Shown here one piece after another: positions 1 to 11,184 of a stretch of DNA of 64,000 bases. Below the pieces are notes generated by a model that saw nothing but the letters and a program-made list of their open reading frames with translations, did no database searches and was not told the DNA's origin. The first letter of the stretch is position 1; every line of letters begins with the position of its first letter. Source of the DNA: Taxillus chinensis (taxonomy: Eukaryota; Streptophyta; Magnoliopsida; Santalales; Loranthaceae); the NCBI GenBank assembly GCA_023512835.1, contig CM042091.1:49119284-49183283 (forward strand). The letters are read 5' to 3'. A program made the position numbers and the translations under genes.

Positions 1-280
1 CAAGTTAGAAATTAAAGTTTAAACATCCTACAAACCTTAATTCAACTACTAAAGTACATAATCAAGGTTTTTCCCAAATCCTAGGGTTCACCCTAATTCC
101 TAATTTTTTACTCAAATCTTGCAAATCAATTCAATTAAATGGTAAAAAGTGATAGGAACACCTAGTTAGAAGTTGTTTTGTTGCTTGGATTAGCCAAACT
201 CACCCAAAAATGAATCACCGGTCTGCTCCTCTCCTTCTCCAATGTGTTGAGAAAAATGTAAACGTGAAGACCTCTCTCCC

Positions 281-286
<6 letters not shown>

Positions 287-353
<67 letters not shown>

Positions 354-381
354 ACACACACACACACACACACACACACAC
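287..381. repeat. Compound (TC)n-(CA)n microsatellite
   Basis: A nearly pure TC dinucleotide run (about 287-351) is followed after a GGA interruption by a CA run (about 354-381). The open frames across it (RERERE, CVCVCV, SLSLSL) are products of the repeat and not genes. Confidence 0.95.
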
Positions 382-1675
382 CTTATTTTTACTTATGCGG
401 TTTAATCACTAAATAAATCCCAAAAATGCATAATTAGCTTTTCAAGATCCCAAACTCTAAAGTGGACCTAATGATTGTCAAAACGATCATATTGATTAAC
501 ACATTACCATCCAAATATTTTCATGCTCAAATAACATCAAACACACAAAGTCAACCAAAAATGCCTCAAAAACCCACAAAATAGCCTTTCGGGGCCCCTG
601 TTTTCAAATTAGACTCAAGTACTATCAAACCACTCATATTAAAAATCATATCATCGTCCAAATGTTTTCAAACCTATCTCATAAATCAACCTAAACATAG
701 ATCTCTACACACTCAATCTTTAGTCTTATTGTTAGTCATGGGTGATTGTGAGATCCCATTTTGTCTGGATTAAACACAAATATTTAGTTTGTATATATTT
801 GCCTATTTAATATATCCTATTGTAAATGTCAATAAAAAGCCACCACTACCAAGGAGCTAGGTGAGGCAAGGAGTAAAGAGTTAGTCCAAGGTTTGAAATT
901 TGTGTTGGACCACATTCAGCACAAGTTAGATACACTATTACACTAACAAGGAAGCCCAAAATTGAGAACCTCTCCTACAAGACCCAAAAATGCCCCAAAG
1001 TCAATACCAAATGATAAAGGGTGAAGTGTGAAAACTAATGCACTTGAACGCTCCCAATTCAGAACAAAAATAAAGAAGTTATGGTCAAAACCATTTTAGT
1101 CATGAAAAGTCAAACTTATTAAAAGACAGTCAATGCCCTTGGTCAAACCGCCCAAAAATGTGACCATGTGAAATACTCTAAAACATCTTTTTAGGCGAAT
1201 ATGGGTCTCCCCAAATTACCCCACAAAATATCTCATTTTTGGTATTTTAAACGAGGGCAAAAAAGGTAATTAAAAGTTAAAAAAAGAGACCTGAAGCCTT
1301 CTAGTCTTTGGGCCTTCAAGCCATTGACCTTCGATCCTTTGACTATTGAACTTCGACCTTTGAACCTAGTCTTTGCCCTTTGCATCAAAGCCTTCGACCT
1401 TTCAACTTGCTGACATTTCGACCCTTCGACCTTTGACCCTAGTTGTTTGACCTTATATCCAAGACATCTTTCCTACGCAGTTCACAAGAGGCGTCATTAT
1501 TAGCTAGGCATTGTTAGATATACTTTTCAACGCTTGTTGGTCACATGTGTTAACAAAAAACAAAAAAAAAAGGACAATTGCAAGTTGTATAGGTTGTCAG
1601 TCCACCTGAAACATGGCAAGAATCTAAGCAAAAATAAAAAATAAAAAAAGTGGCACATGAAGCAATAAATGAGAT
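382..1675. other. Non-coding, with a short imperfect repeat at 1311-1454
   Basis: No gene is visible. Around 1311-1454 a short pyrimidine-rich phrase of the type CTTCGACCTTTGA recurs roughly eight times with changes. This is a degenerate minisatellite-like tract of no evident function. Confidence 0.5.
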
Positions 1676-2190
1676 CATAGTTATTAGAACCAGGACCGGA
1701 CATCGACCCGGCTAAGGCACCGGGTGGTCGGGTCACTAGTTCAATCGTTGAGTCAGTGGTCGAACCGGTCATATAATTAATAATTATATATAAATATATA
1801 TTAATAAAAAAAAACTAACACATTAAAATTACGCTTCTAATATAACATTATTTATTTTTAATATATATTTCTAATGTAAATTTAAAAATTTAATGACATA
1901 AATTTATAATAAATAAATTAAATAAAGTTTGAAAGTATATTGAAGTAAAATGTTAACATTAGTCATTAATTTTAAATTAAAATTATATTATAAAATAAAT
2001 TAAATAATATTTTATAATTTTTAAAAAACCGGCTGGTTCTGTAAAAACCGGCCGGGTCATAAAAAACCAGCTGGGTTAGCCGGGTTTCTCTGGTTTTTTT
2101 TGCAGAAACGGTCCAATTAGAAAACCGGACTGGTTAAGTGCCCGGGTCACCGATTTAACTGGCCGGTCTGGTCCGGTTCCAATAACTATG
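1676..2190. mobile_element. hAT-type MITE with long inverted termini
   Basis: The left end begins CATAGTTATTAGAACC and the right end finishes GGTTCCAATAACTATG, a near-perfect terminal inverted repeat. Further inward both arms carry matching GC-rich blocks (CCGG, CGGGTCA, ACCGGTC) around an AT-rich centre. The element is flanked by an exact 8-bp duplication, AATGAGAT, at 1668-1675 and 2191-2198. Eight-bp target duplications and termini beginning CA are typical of the hAT superfamily. At 515 bp with no coding frame it is non-autonomous. Confidence 0.85.
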
Positions 2191-2198
2191 AATGAGAT

Positions 2199-3640
2199 AC
2201 AACCAACATCTTTAAAAGCAAGCTCTCTCTCCACATAATAAAAAAAGGAAGAAAAAAAGGGAAGATGACTTGTTGCTATCACTCTCACACAACCCGATTT
2301 TTTTTCCAACCCACTTCTCTTTTACACTTTTTCTAACACCCATACTCTCTCTCTCTCTCTCTCCCCTCTCAAGTCCAGCATTTTTAAAACACTTTTTCCT
2401 TTTCCCAAGTTCTGTTTTCTCTTTTTCCATTATATTTCCAGAAAAAAATACAAACAAAAAATCATTTTCTCTTTGTCATTACATTACTAACAACGTGCAA
2501 AACAAATAAGAAAACAAAAAAAAAGGTTTATTTACGATTTTAACCAGGCAATGCTCAAATTCAGGCCAAGTTCCAACCGACCGGTCTTCTGTGTCTCGCC
2601 ATCCTGCCAACATCTACTACCAAAGTCAATGATCATTAGAATGTTGCCCGAGCCAAAGTCGAAGTCGGTTTACTTTTTTCTTTTTTGCTGTCTTAATTTA
2701 TGTTCATTTTAATTTACGTAGTTTTTTGTATTATGGTTCTTTTTTTCTTTTCTTTGTTGTATGAGTGATTATTGGTATTATTTTTTTTGTTTTGGTTTTC
2801 GTTGTAATGAAGTGTTGTAATATGTAATAGTTAATAAAAAGTTTTTCTTATTTTGTAAATGCCACAATCACACACAACACTTTAATTATGTTCGCTTGAA
2901 TTTTATTCCATTGAATGTTTTCCTTCAAGAAAAAGGAATTTTTTTTACCCTCAAAATGCTTTAAAAAACAAAAAACAAAACAAAATAAAATAAAATAAAA
3001 GCTTTCCAATAAAAAAATGCTTCTTTAAAAATGTTCTATAAATTCCCTTTATTTATCCTTTTAGATCATTTTTTTAACATTTTAATTTTTAGGATCATCC
3101 CTTAGATTTTTCAGGCAAACAAAAAAGAGTTCTAACCCTCAAGATCAATTTTATTAGGATTCGTTTTTATTTTATTAGGATTCGTTTTTTAGCTTTTTAG
3201 GAAATAACATGACTTCAATTTTCAACTTCAATAAAGAATTTAGAATTTAGAAAAGAGAAAAAAAAACCAATACCTTAAGTTCCCTCCAGAGGCTTAGGAT
3301 AAATTAGATTTAATTTTAACATTGACAAATGACTTAGAAAAATATGAAAAATAAAAATCTTAGGCCTTTTGAAAAATTTAACTCTGTCTTAAACTCAAGC
3401 AAGTGGATAAAATGGATTAGAAACATCTCCTTTTAAGATATGTAACGAAAAGGGCGTTGTAAGGATGTTAACCCTTCCTTACATATAACCAACCCTCAAG
3501 CCCTACTCCTGGTAGCACGGACCATGTCTAAACTACCAAAGGTAGATAGAATATCTAACCGTACTTCAAAAATAGTTGGTGGTGATTCTAGATTTCTCAT
3601 CATTTGTTTTGGTTGAGCCCAACACAAACGGGTGAACGAA
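2199..3640. other. AT-rich non-coding
   Basis: Contains a short CT microsatellite (about 2345-2364) and many A/T homopolymers. I see no gene, no paired repeats and no convincing promoter. Confidence 0.5.
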
Positions 3641-3649
3641 AACTAGTGA

Positions 3650-3990
3650 TGACAAGTGGTCTCTTCATCAACTTGATATTAAAAATGCCTTTCTCCAAGG
3701 ACATCTCTCTAAAGAAATTTTCATGTCTTAGCCAGGTAGGTTTACTTGATTGTGATAATCCCACGCGTATATGTAAGTTACATAAGGCTATATTTGATCT
3801 CAAACAAACACTACGGGCGGTACCATAAACTATGATATTTTATTTTAGCATATGGATACATTAGTTTTTGTCTTCAACGCCAACAATAATCTTGTTTATC
3901 TTCTTGTGTATGTTGCCAACACTCTTCCACACACTTGCTTTTAACTATTGAAGATCAAAATTAGACTCTGATCTCCATCTTGAGGGGGCA
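3650..3990 (+). pseudogene. Ty1/copia reverse transcriptase remnant
   Basis: The forward reading carries a degenerate copia RT block. It includes HQLDIKNAFLQGHL-like and ICKLHKAIFDLKQT-like stretches, followed about 60 bp later by a YVDD-region remnant around 3880-3920 (LLVYV). Stops and frame changes interrupt it. It is followed by a purine-rich tract (TTGAGGGGGCA, about 3980-3990) that looks like a polypurine tract. An LTR starting at about 3991 is therefore plausible, although I could not find its end or a partner. No gag, integrase or 5' LTR is seen nearby, so this is a truncated 3' end. Confidence 0.6.
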
Positions 3991-4340
3991 TATTAGAGGA
4001 ATTAATTTATTATGTAATTATTTTGTTAGTTGTCCATTTATATGTTATCTATGTATAAGTAGCAAATCATATAGATTAAGTAATTAGGTTGGTTTAGAAT
4101 ATTTGATCGAGATTTGATCAACAACTCGATTTTGTTAATCTTTTGTATGAGTATATATATTGTCGTATTTTAATTTTGTTTGGATTGGACATATGTATTT
4201 TTATTCTATTCTATATATTTTGTTTTGCTTTATTTTATGTTAGTGTAGATTAATAAAAGATTGCGGCTGCTAATCAAAGATACGTATTTTTATAATTTCT
4301 TCTAATGAACTTCTAACCGTTATAGAACTGGCTCCAAGTG
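3991..4340 (+). repeat. Possible 3' LTR of the copia remnant
   Basis: The segment follows a polypurine-like tract and begins TATTAGAGG, which could be a decayed TGTTAGAGG LTR start. It is AT-rich with AATAAAAG near 4252-4260. No second copy lies in the window and the end is not marked, so the call rests only on position. Confidence 0.3.
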
Positions 4341-4556
4341 ATAAATAATCAAATTTTAACAATCTCCACAATTGACCATGTTAAATTTTGGTAATAAACC
4401 AAGATAACCTTTTGGACTCCACCGCAATGTTTTGTATCTTCTTAATTTTGTACTTTATAATAAAAAATGTATTGTCATTATTTTTTATTATTGTAGTTTG
4501 TTATTAAGTAATTTGTTATTATTATTGTTGTTATTATTGATTAGTCTTATCCTTAC

Positions 4557-5240
4557 CTACCCTAAACCACGGACAGCAGCACACCCCCCGTCACCCCTCG
4601 CACACGCAATTACGTCTTGCCTCAAACCCAGCGGTCCGTTCCAACGTTCATCTCTGCAACAACTCCATTCCCAGCGGATCGTCTCCAACGCTTCACCTCT
4701 GCGTCCACCGGTCATCCCCCCAGCATCTCCGCGGACCACCACTGCTCCGCTGGACAAAGCTTTCTCTGACCAAATCGGGAGATACCCTGGAAGATCGCGA
4801 AGGAGATCTGTCTTAGCCCCAGCGGGATCGTTGGCTCGATCCGTCTCTACGACACACGCCGTCCATGCCCCTCCATGATGACAGCTACAATGGCGGCCAC
4901 CTTCCTCCACCTGCTTCTCTTCCTTGGCTATAAAAGGGACGACATGGAGACGGAAGTGGAAGAGGGGATACGGAGAGAGGAAATTCTATGAATTGGGAGA
5001 AACTAGAGAGCATACACAAAGACCGGGGCGTCTCCACAAATTGACAGAAGGAAAAGAAGGGAAAGTGAAGAAGGCGGTCAACAGCTCATCTTCTTTCTTG
5101 TGAGTAAAAAAAATTGTAGTTGTTTGGATCATCATAACATTTGTGTCTGTGTAATCCTTGGAGAACCTTTGTGTTTGGAAAGTCTGTACATCTTGTAAAA
5201 TAAAGTTTGTGTAAGGTGCCTAATACATTTTTTATTCGTA
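4557..5240 (+). promoter_or_regulatory. GC-rich island with TATA box, possible solo LTR
   Basis: A C-rich block (4557-4880) stands out from AT-rich surroundings. It leads into a clear TATA box (CTATAAAAGG, about 4928-4937), a purine-rich transcribed-looking stretch and an AATAAA signal (about 5199-5204). The order GC block, TATA, short leader, polyadenylation signal is the R-U5 layout of an LTR, but no TG...CA pair with target duplication was found. The 148-residue frame across the island has no family resemblance and I do not call it a gene. The alternative is a plant promoter with a truncated first exon. Confidence 0.35.
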
Positions 5241-5244
5241 ACTG

Positions 5245-6210
5245 ACTTTTAAATCTTTAGATTTTGGTACGCTGACTCTTGATAGTAGTTATTTCAATCG
5301 CACATTTATTTTTTGTTGGTGGCTACTCCAAAAGCATCAACAAATTTTCACTTTATTCTAACACCAAAAAAGGGCAATTTAATCGGTGTTGTTTTTTCGG
5401 ACGAATCAAAGACAAGTTATTATCTATTGGTTTTTATATATTCTACAATAATATAAGAAAGTTAAATTAAAACCCCAGAACTTGAGTTTTCATTTTATCA
5501 AGCAACATTCTCAAAATTCATACACAAACATTTAGAAGAGGAACTTGAACAATAACCGGGCATATGGTCTCTTAGGGTCCTATTTGGTTTATGTTTTTCC
5601 AAAAAAAAAAAAAAGTTTTCCAAGCGAAAGTAATCCGGCTATGGTCCTTCAATCCCCCACCCCCATGAGTTTCACATAGAAGTGGGGTGATAGGAAAATG
5701 ACCACAACGCCCTAATCATTTAAAATTACCTATTAGGATTCAAGATTTGAGTTGGTTTGCATTTATTAATTTAAAACATTATGTACCCAAAGCTTTAACA
5801 AATGTTTCATGCCAAATTGTTTGGTTGAATTTCTTCGAAGAATCATATTCATCCCTCTAAGTTGCTAAGTAAATATAATTGAGCCCATGTGTTTTTTTAT
5901 TTAAGCCTCATGTATGACCCTAGGTCAAAACTAAACATATTAGAGGTCTAGATACCACAACATAAATATTGCATTGAAATAAGGTGAATGCAATACATTG
6001 AATTCCAACTTAATGGCTTTATTAAGTATATAAAAACTAAAAAAAAGAAAAGAAAAAAAGACTCACTTCTTCTCAAGCCATTGATAAAAATAGAGGAAAA
6101 AGCTCTCACACACAAGGGAATGTGAATTTAGACAAACCAACAACACAACTCGATTACATTAAAAATATGGGACGTGACTCGGCGGTGTGGATCACACACT
6201 CGGTTGCTTG
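5245..6210. other. AT-rich intergenic DNA downstream of the b561/DOMON gene
   Basis: No coding frame of note. It lies on the 3' side of the minus-strand gene ending at 6211 and should contain its 3' UTR. A minus-strand AATAAA (reverse of TTTATT at about 6018-6023) lies about 190 bp past the stop and is a reasonable polyadenylation signal. Confidence 0.4.
6018..6023 (-). terminator. Candidate polyadenylation signal of the b561/DOMON gene
   Basis: AATAAA on the minus strand about 190 bp beyond the stop codon. The position fits a plant 3' UTR, but the hexamer is common in AT-rich DNA. Confidence 0.3.
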
Positions 6211-8860
6211 TCAGCCTTTAGCTAGCGGTGGCGGTTCCTTTTTTTGGGTCAGATTTTTGTTGTTGGTCTCTTTAGATTTTCGTTTTTTTTCTGCTTTTTC
6301 ACAGACAAATTTGCCCCATGTGTAAATCTCAAGGACAAGAACAATAGAACATAAGACGCCGATGATGCAAATATAAGCCCGTTTCCAGGTGGGGTTGGGC
6401 TTCATGATGGCTGCCCCGTGAAAGATGTTTACAGCGCTCGCAGCGATCAAGGCATAACCTAAAAGGTGATGGTACATGTTCCAATACTTGCGATACGTAT
6501 CTGTCTCCTTGGGATGCAATCTCAGCGCCAGTATCTGAACCACAACAAATGGTTCAGATAAAACTTATGCTTTTGGAGTTGTAGTTCAAACAATGGTTCT
6601 CCACTCACACAAATCAACTAAAATCAATAAAATGAAATAATAACGAGAGGTTTAAAAAAGAGGAGTTTTTTACTTGTAAGGTAGCGAAGGTGAAAATGAG
6701 GATGGCAATGAGGCGATGGATGGGAAAGATGTAGTGAGTGGATCTGCTGCCAAGGTATAGGCCCATAACCCAACCTGCGAAACCCACTGCATAGCCAGCC
6801 AGCTGGCATGGCACGTGCAGCTTCTGTGCGTAGCGCCACGTCACCGGATACTCCTTAAAGTATCTCATGATGATGGCCCCCACCGGCAGCATAATTCCCC
6901 ATCCCACAATGTTCAATATCCCATGCACCTACAATATATATACCAATAAATAAATAAGCTCACTGAAGTGAAGATGGCCATAGCTCAAATGCATTTGGGT
7001 TTTTTTTCACAATCATACAATTTTATATATAGAAAACAAAAGCATGATGACATATGAAGCTTAAAAAGAATTGCGATATTGCTAATGAAAGAATTTTAGG
7101 TTGCCAAATTATATCGAAAAAAAAAGCAAGATTTATCGATTGTAATGTTTATGAAATACATTTATCGATAAATTAAAGTCCATATAATAAGATTCATAAA
7201 TTGTTATGAAAAAAATATATATAATGAATGCATTCTATCCACTTTAAAAATTGCATCTCATTTGTCTTCAGATTTCATGAAGATTAGACATTTTTCCTTG
7301 GTCTTTTCATTTACTAAGAGAATTGGATGCCAAAATGGGTGAAAGAAAATCACTACCCTAATTTGGGTTCGTACATACGCACGTAGTGAGATGAATTTTT
7401 TGATAGAAAATAAACAATGTGGCCTAGCCATGCCATGGGATAAGATTAATGCTAAGGGCTAATTTTAGTTTTACATAACTCATGAAATTCCTCTGAATAA
7501 TCGTACCAATAATCCATTAAATTAAAATTAGCACAAGATTTAGGTCGACACTTGTAAAACGTACATACGAATAATGAATTAATAGGTTATATAAACAAAT
7601 TAGTAAACGTTAATTTAACTCAATTTAAATATTAGGTTATATAAACAATATATTAGTATATGCATTAATTAAGTTATATACAAATTTAAAATTAATTACA
7701 CGGATATTAATAATCAGACCACCGATTAATGTTCAACCAATTATCCATCTTCAAATTAAAAATTAGTACCGAATCTTTTTAATACCAAATTAAAAATTAG
7801 TTTCTCCATGGGTATCCAAGTTATATATATATATATATGATACAGTAAATTAGGTAATTGACCACAATCTTCAAATTAAAAATTTCCGCAATAAAAACTT
7901 AATTTATAGTTAGGCTCGTAGCGTAATCCTATATATATATATATAACATGTATTTTGTTAGAATGAAAATGCCACAATTTGTATCTTGAAAAGCGCGGGG
8001 GTACCAGTCTAAGGAAAAGGCGGTGCTTGCCGACGCCCACGCTGTACTTGTCGGTCATGTTCAGCCTCTCCGAGCTATCCACATTAGCCAGAGTCATTGG
8101 ATGCTTCAACGGCCGTGTCCCCGACCCATCCAAGTACCCGACCTGCCAAACATGGTTTAGCCCCGACAAATCGTACTGATCTGCCTGTAGAATCAGGGTC
8201 GCCGATATCGTCAAAAACCCACTGGTGTTTTCTATCCTACTCTGCCGCACTCCCACGTCGATGTCCGACGGAAGGAACTCGCATCCTAGCTTCGTGTAGG
8301 CGCTAACATTGTACGTGTTGAGCGTTAACGACGAGTTGGCCTGAATCACGCCGACCAGGGCTCTTGTCCCAGCCATCTGCGAACCCTGGTGCACCCAAAC
8401 CAAAAAAAAAAGTGTTTAGTTTATTCCAAGATTTTGAGGTCTCACCTATAGTATGTTGCATACACACACATGTATATATAGATATATATATATCCTATCA
8501 CGACATTGGTCAATTGGAATGCTTTGAATCTGTAGATCAGTCCTTAGTTACCTGGGGGTTCACTCCCCACGCCACCCACATCCCGTTTGGCAGGGCCTCC
8601 GGGAGCGGGACGCCGAAGATGACTTTGATCTGCAGGCTTGAGGCATTGTGGGTGTCGACGACTTTGAAGCCAATTTGAGCCCCGAGAGTGTAGAGTTTCA
8701 TGCAGAAATCTATGTCTTCTTGTTTCAGGGCGAGGCGATAGAAATCGCCGTCGCAGCTGGCATGGAGGTGACGGGACTGGGACGACTTGATGAGGAGGTG
8801 GAGAACCAGAGCCACAAGAAGCAGCAGTTCAGGGCCTTTAGAAGAAGGAGAAGAAGCCAT
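6211..8860 (-). CDS. Cytochrome b561 and DOMON domain-containing protein
   Basis: Four exons, all joined in phase 0, give 422 residues: 8860-8552, 8385-8005, 6928-6674 and 6534-6211. Introns are 166, 1076 and 139 bp with GT...AG ends. Residues 1-29 are a signal peptide (MASSPSSKGPELLLLVALVL...). A DOMON domain follows (about 50-180) with the MWVAWGVNPQ block at the exon 1/2 junction. The cytochrome b561 core (about 231-390) has hydrophobic helices and the four expected haem-ligand histidines: H232 (VHGILN), H268 (KLHVPC), H301 (FPIHRL) and H337/H338 (YHH). The tail is Lys-rich. Known members are ascorbate-linked transmembrane electron carriers of plant membranes. The ATG at 8860 is the first in frame before the signal peptide. 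The length suits the family and no lesion is visible. The least certain junction is the exon 2 donor (CTG|GTACCC). Confidence 0.9.
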
Positions 8861-10234
8861 ATGATCTGTGCTGAGTGAGGATGGGGGTGTGTGCGTACGT
8901 GGTTGGTGTGGTGAGTGAAAGGACTGCGTATATGAATAGATTGGCAGTGACCCCCGATTTCAAGGAACCATTATTCTGATTTATGGAAAAGGCATAATTG
9001 ATGCTTACTCGGTTCCACTCACCTTGGGTAAAGAACATGAAACTCTTTATCTTTTGTCCTACCTACACTACTATACTGGCGAGGTGACGATGTTGGCGAC
9101 CGCAGAAGATGACGTCACGCGGGGGGAATCCAAAGAAGACAATTTGTCCCCCGCACAGAGTAGATTTATTAACCATGCATGGAATCGCCAAATACTTGTG
9201 CTCTTCCAAGTTCCAACCTGCTGGTAGAAGTGGGCCACGTCTAGAATGAGGCCTTAATGTCCACATCCAGAATCAATTATGTCCAAAAAGCGGTGACAGT
9301 TTGGACCAGAGAAAAGAGTACAAAATTGTAATGAATGGAAAGATGGTTTCCTATCCCTTAATGAATATCATACGCTTGCGCACCAGCTATAGACCTCACT
9401 TTAAAGGTTTTTTTTAATAATAGTAAATAACTTGTTTTTGAATTGCAAGCCGTCAAAATAACATTGAAGTCATCTAGAATTTTAGGTTTTTTTCGCTAAA
9501 TATATTTATCTTACTTGAGGTATGCAATCTCTAGCCTTAATTAGGTGTTGCACTCAAGGCATGACATTTATCCAAACAACTTCGTATTGTCCTGTTGGAT
9601 TAAGTTGTTTACCTTATTCTCGTAGCACTTGAAGCAAATTGACTGTTTGATCCACCTCAATACCTCTCGAACCATGACAAAATTCTGAAGCTCAACATTT
9701 GACGAAAAATTAAAGTGAAATCGAAAGTAATAACTGCTTAGCAGCACCGCTGATCCTTCAAAAACTTGATTTTAGTAATTTTGAAAAATGGCCAAAATAC
9801 AGCCAATTCAATTGAAAAATATGTTTTAGAATCTCATCCCAAATGACCCTACTTGTTGCTTTGGCATCCAATTCAACTAATCCCTTTCTTAGCCCATATA
9901 AGTAAGGCATACCCAAAAAATATAAAGCATTGATGCATACAGACAAACCCATGATCCCAATAAACCAATGAGTATTTGAACTCTCTTCACTCTGGGTGTA
10001 AATTGACCCTTTTTGGCCCAATTTACTGTTCAAATCAAATTAAAGCCGTTTGGTAACGAGTTGTATCGGAACCAAATATTGTTTGACCCGAACAAAATTC
10101 TAGCCCAAACCCATCCTGCCACGGTGGTTTGAGCAATTTGGAATAGATCGGGTTAGGTCAGGATGAATTCATGTTTTTAAGAATAAAAATATTAAAATTT
10201 TATTTTAAAATATTGGATTGAGCTAGGCAGACCC
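8861..10234. other. Upstream region of the b561/DOMON gene and intergenic DNA
   Basis: The first few hundred bases above 8860 should hold the minus-strand promoter; no strong TATA box was recognised. A 91-residue minus-strand frame at 9758-10033 resembles no family I know and has no flanking gene structure. The last 150 bp before 10235 read as part of an older repeat now split by the copia insertion. Confidence 0.4.
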
Positions 10235-10487
10235 TGTTGGGCTGTGGAGTCTGATGGGCCTAGTTGATTATGTAATTTTGGCCTATTTTTCTGTAACTCT
10301 ATATATACCCATGTAATGTTGTAAATCCTAGTGGTTGTTTTTTGGTTGGCGATAGTGAAAACCTAGTGCGGCCGTGGAGTAAGTCTTTTTTGACCGAACC
10401 ACGTAAATCTTTGGTATCTTTTTGATTTGCTTGTTCTTTCTTTTCTTATCTTGCGATTGCTTGTGTGTGTGTTATCGAATCCTAACA
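10235..10487 (+). repeat. 5' LTR of the copia element
   Basis: Begins TGTTGGGCTG and ends AATCCTAACA. It carries a TATA-like CTATATATACCC and is repeated at 14471-14723 at the same length. Confidence 0.93.
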
Positions 10488-10488
10488 A

Positions 10489-10506
10489 CTGGTATCAAAG
10501 CTTGGG
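10489..10506 (+). promoter_or_regulatory. Primer binding site (tRNA-Met type)
   Basis: TGGTATCAAAGC lies two bases after the 5' LTR and matches the initiator tRNA-Met site TGGTATCAGAGC with one change. Confidence 0.85.
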
Positions 10507-10536
10507 TTTTCACACGAGTGGGAGCAATTGCGAGAA

Positions 10537-11184
10537 GATGGGAAGGTGAAGATTGACAAGTTTGATGGAAGCGACTTTGAATTTTGGAAGATGCAGATCG
10601 AAGACTATCTGTATCGAAGAAGATGCACCGCCTTTATCCAAGAAGAAACCAGGAAACAATGGCTCAGGCAGATTGGGATTTGCTAGATCGGTAAGCCCTG
10701 GGCGTCGTTAGATTGACGTTGGCGAAGAATGTCGCCTATAACATCGTCAAAGAAAAGATGACATATGGTTTGATAAACGCGCTATCAAACATGTACGAGA
10801 AGCCATCAATTTCGATTCACCAACTTGTTAATATGAAGATGAGAGAAGGTTCTAGTGTTACGGATCATGTAAACGAATTTAATTCTTTCCCGTAAAGATT
10901 AACTTTAGTAGACATTAAATTTGATGATGAAGTACAAGCCCTATTATTGCTTTTTTCGTTGCCTGATAGTTGGTCAGGAACCATTACGACGATAGCCAAT
11001 ACTTCGGGCACCACAACATTGACTTTTGAAGGAATTAGGGATTTAATTCTTAGTAAGGATGTTCGTAGAAGGAACGTTGGAGAATCAGCAGGTTCTTTAT
11101 TGAGCACAGAAAGTAGAGGGAGAATACTTGAAAGAGGGCAACGTCCTAGACATAGCAGATCAAGATTAAGGAACCTTATCCATT
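10537..11184 (+). pseudogene. copia gag remnant
   Basis: Reading forward, KIDKFDGSDFEFWKMQIEDYL near 10550-10610 is a copia gag N-terminus. It is followed by MYEKPSISIHQLVNMKMREG and DHVNEFN (to about 10890), SLPDSW (about 10955) and the basic stretch RPRHSRSRLRN ending near 11180. Several stops and at least two frame changes are present. The zinc knuckle that should come next is missing here but occurs on the other strand at the far end of the inverted block. Confidence 0.8.

Noticed and set aside
162..416. Three overlapping frames with RERERE, CVCVCV and SLSLSL runs
   Set aside because: Translations of the TC/CA microsatellite; no gene structure.
4432..4910. Frames of 148 (plus) and 117 (minus) residues across the GC-rich island
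   Set aside because: Open only because the block is GC-rich; no family resemblance and no splice or start context. Treated as a possible promoter or LTR.
5567..5700. GGGTCCTATTTGGTTT phrase that resembles some MITE starts
   Set aside because: No inverted partner or target duplication found nearby.
9758..10033. 91-residue minus-strand frame
   Set aside because: No recognisable domain, no neighbours, unremarkable composition; probably chance.
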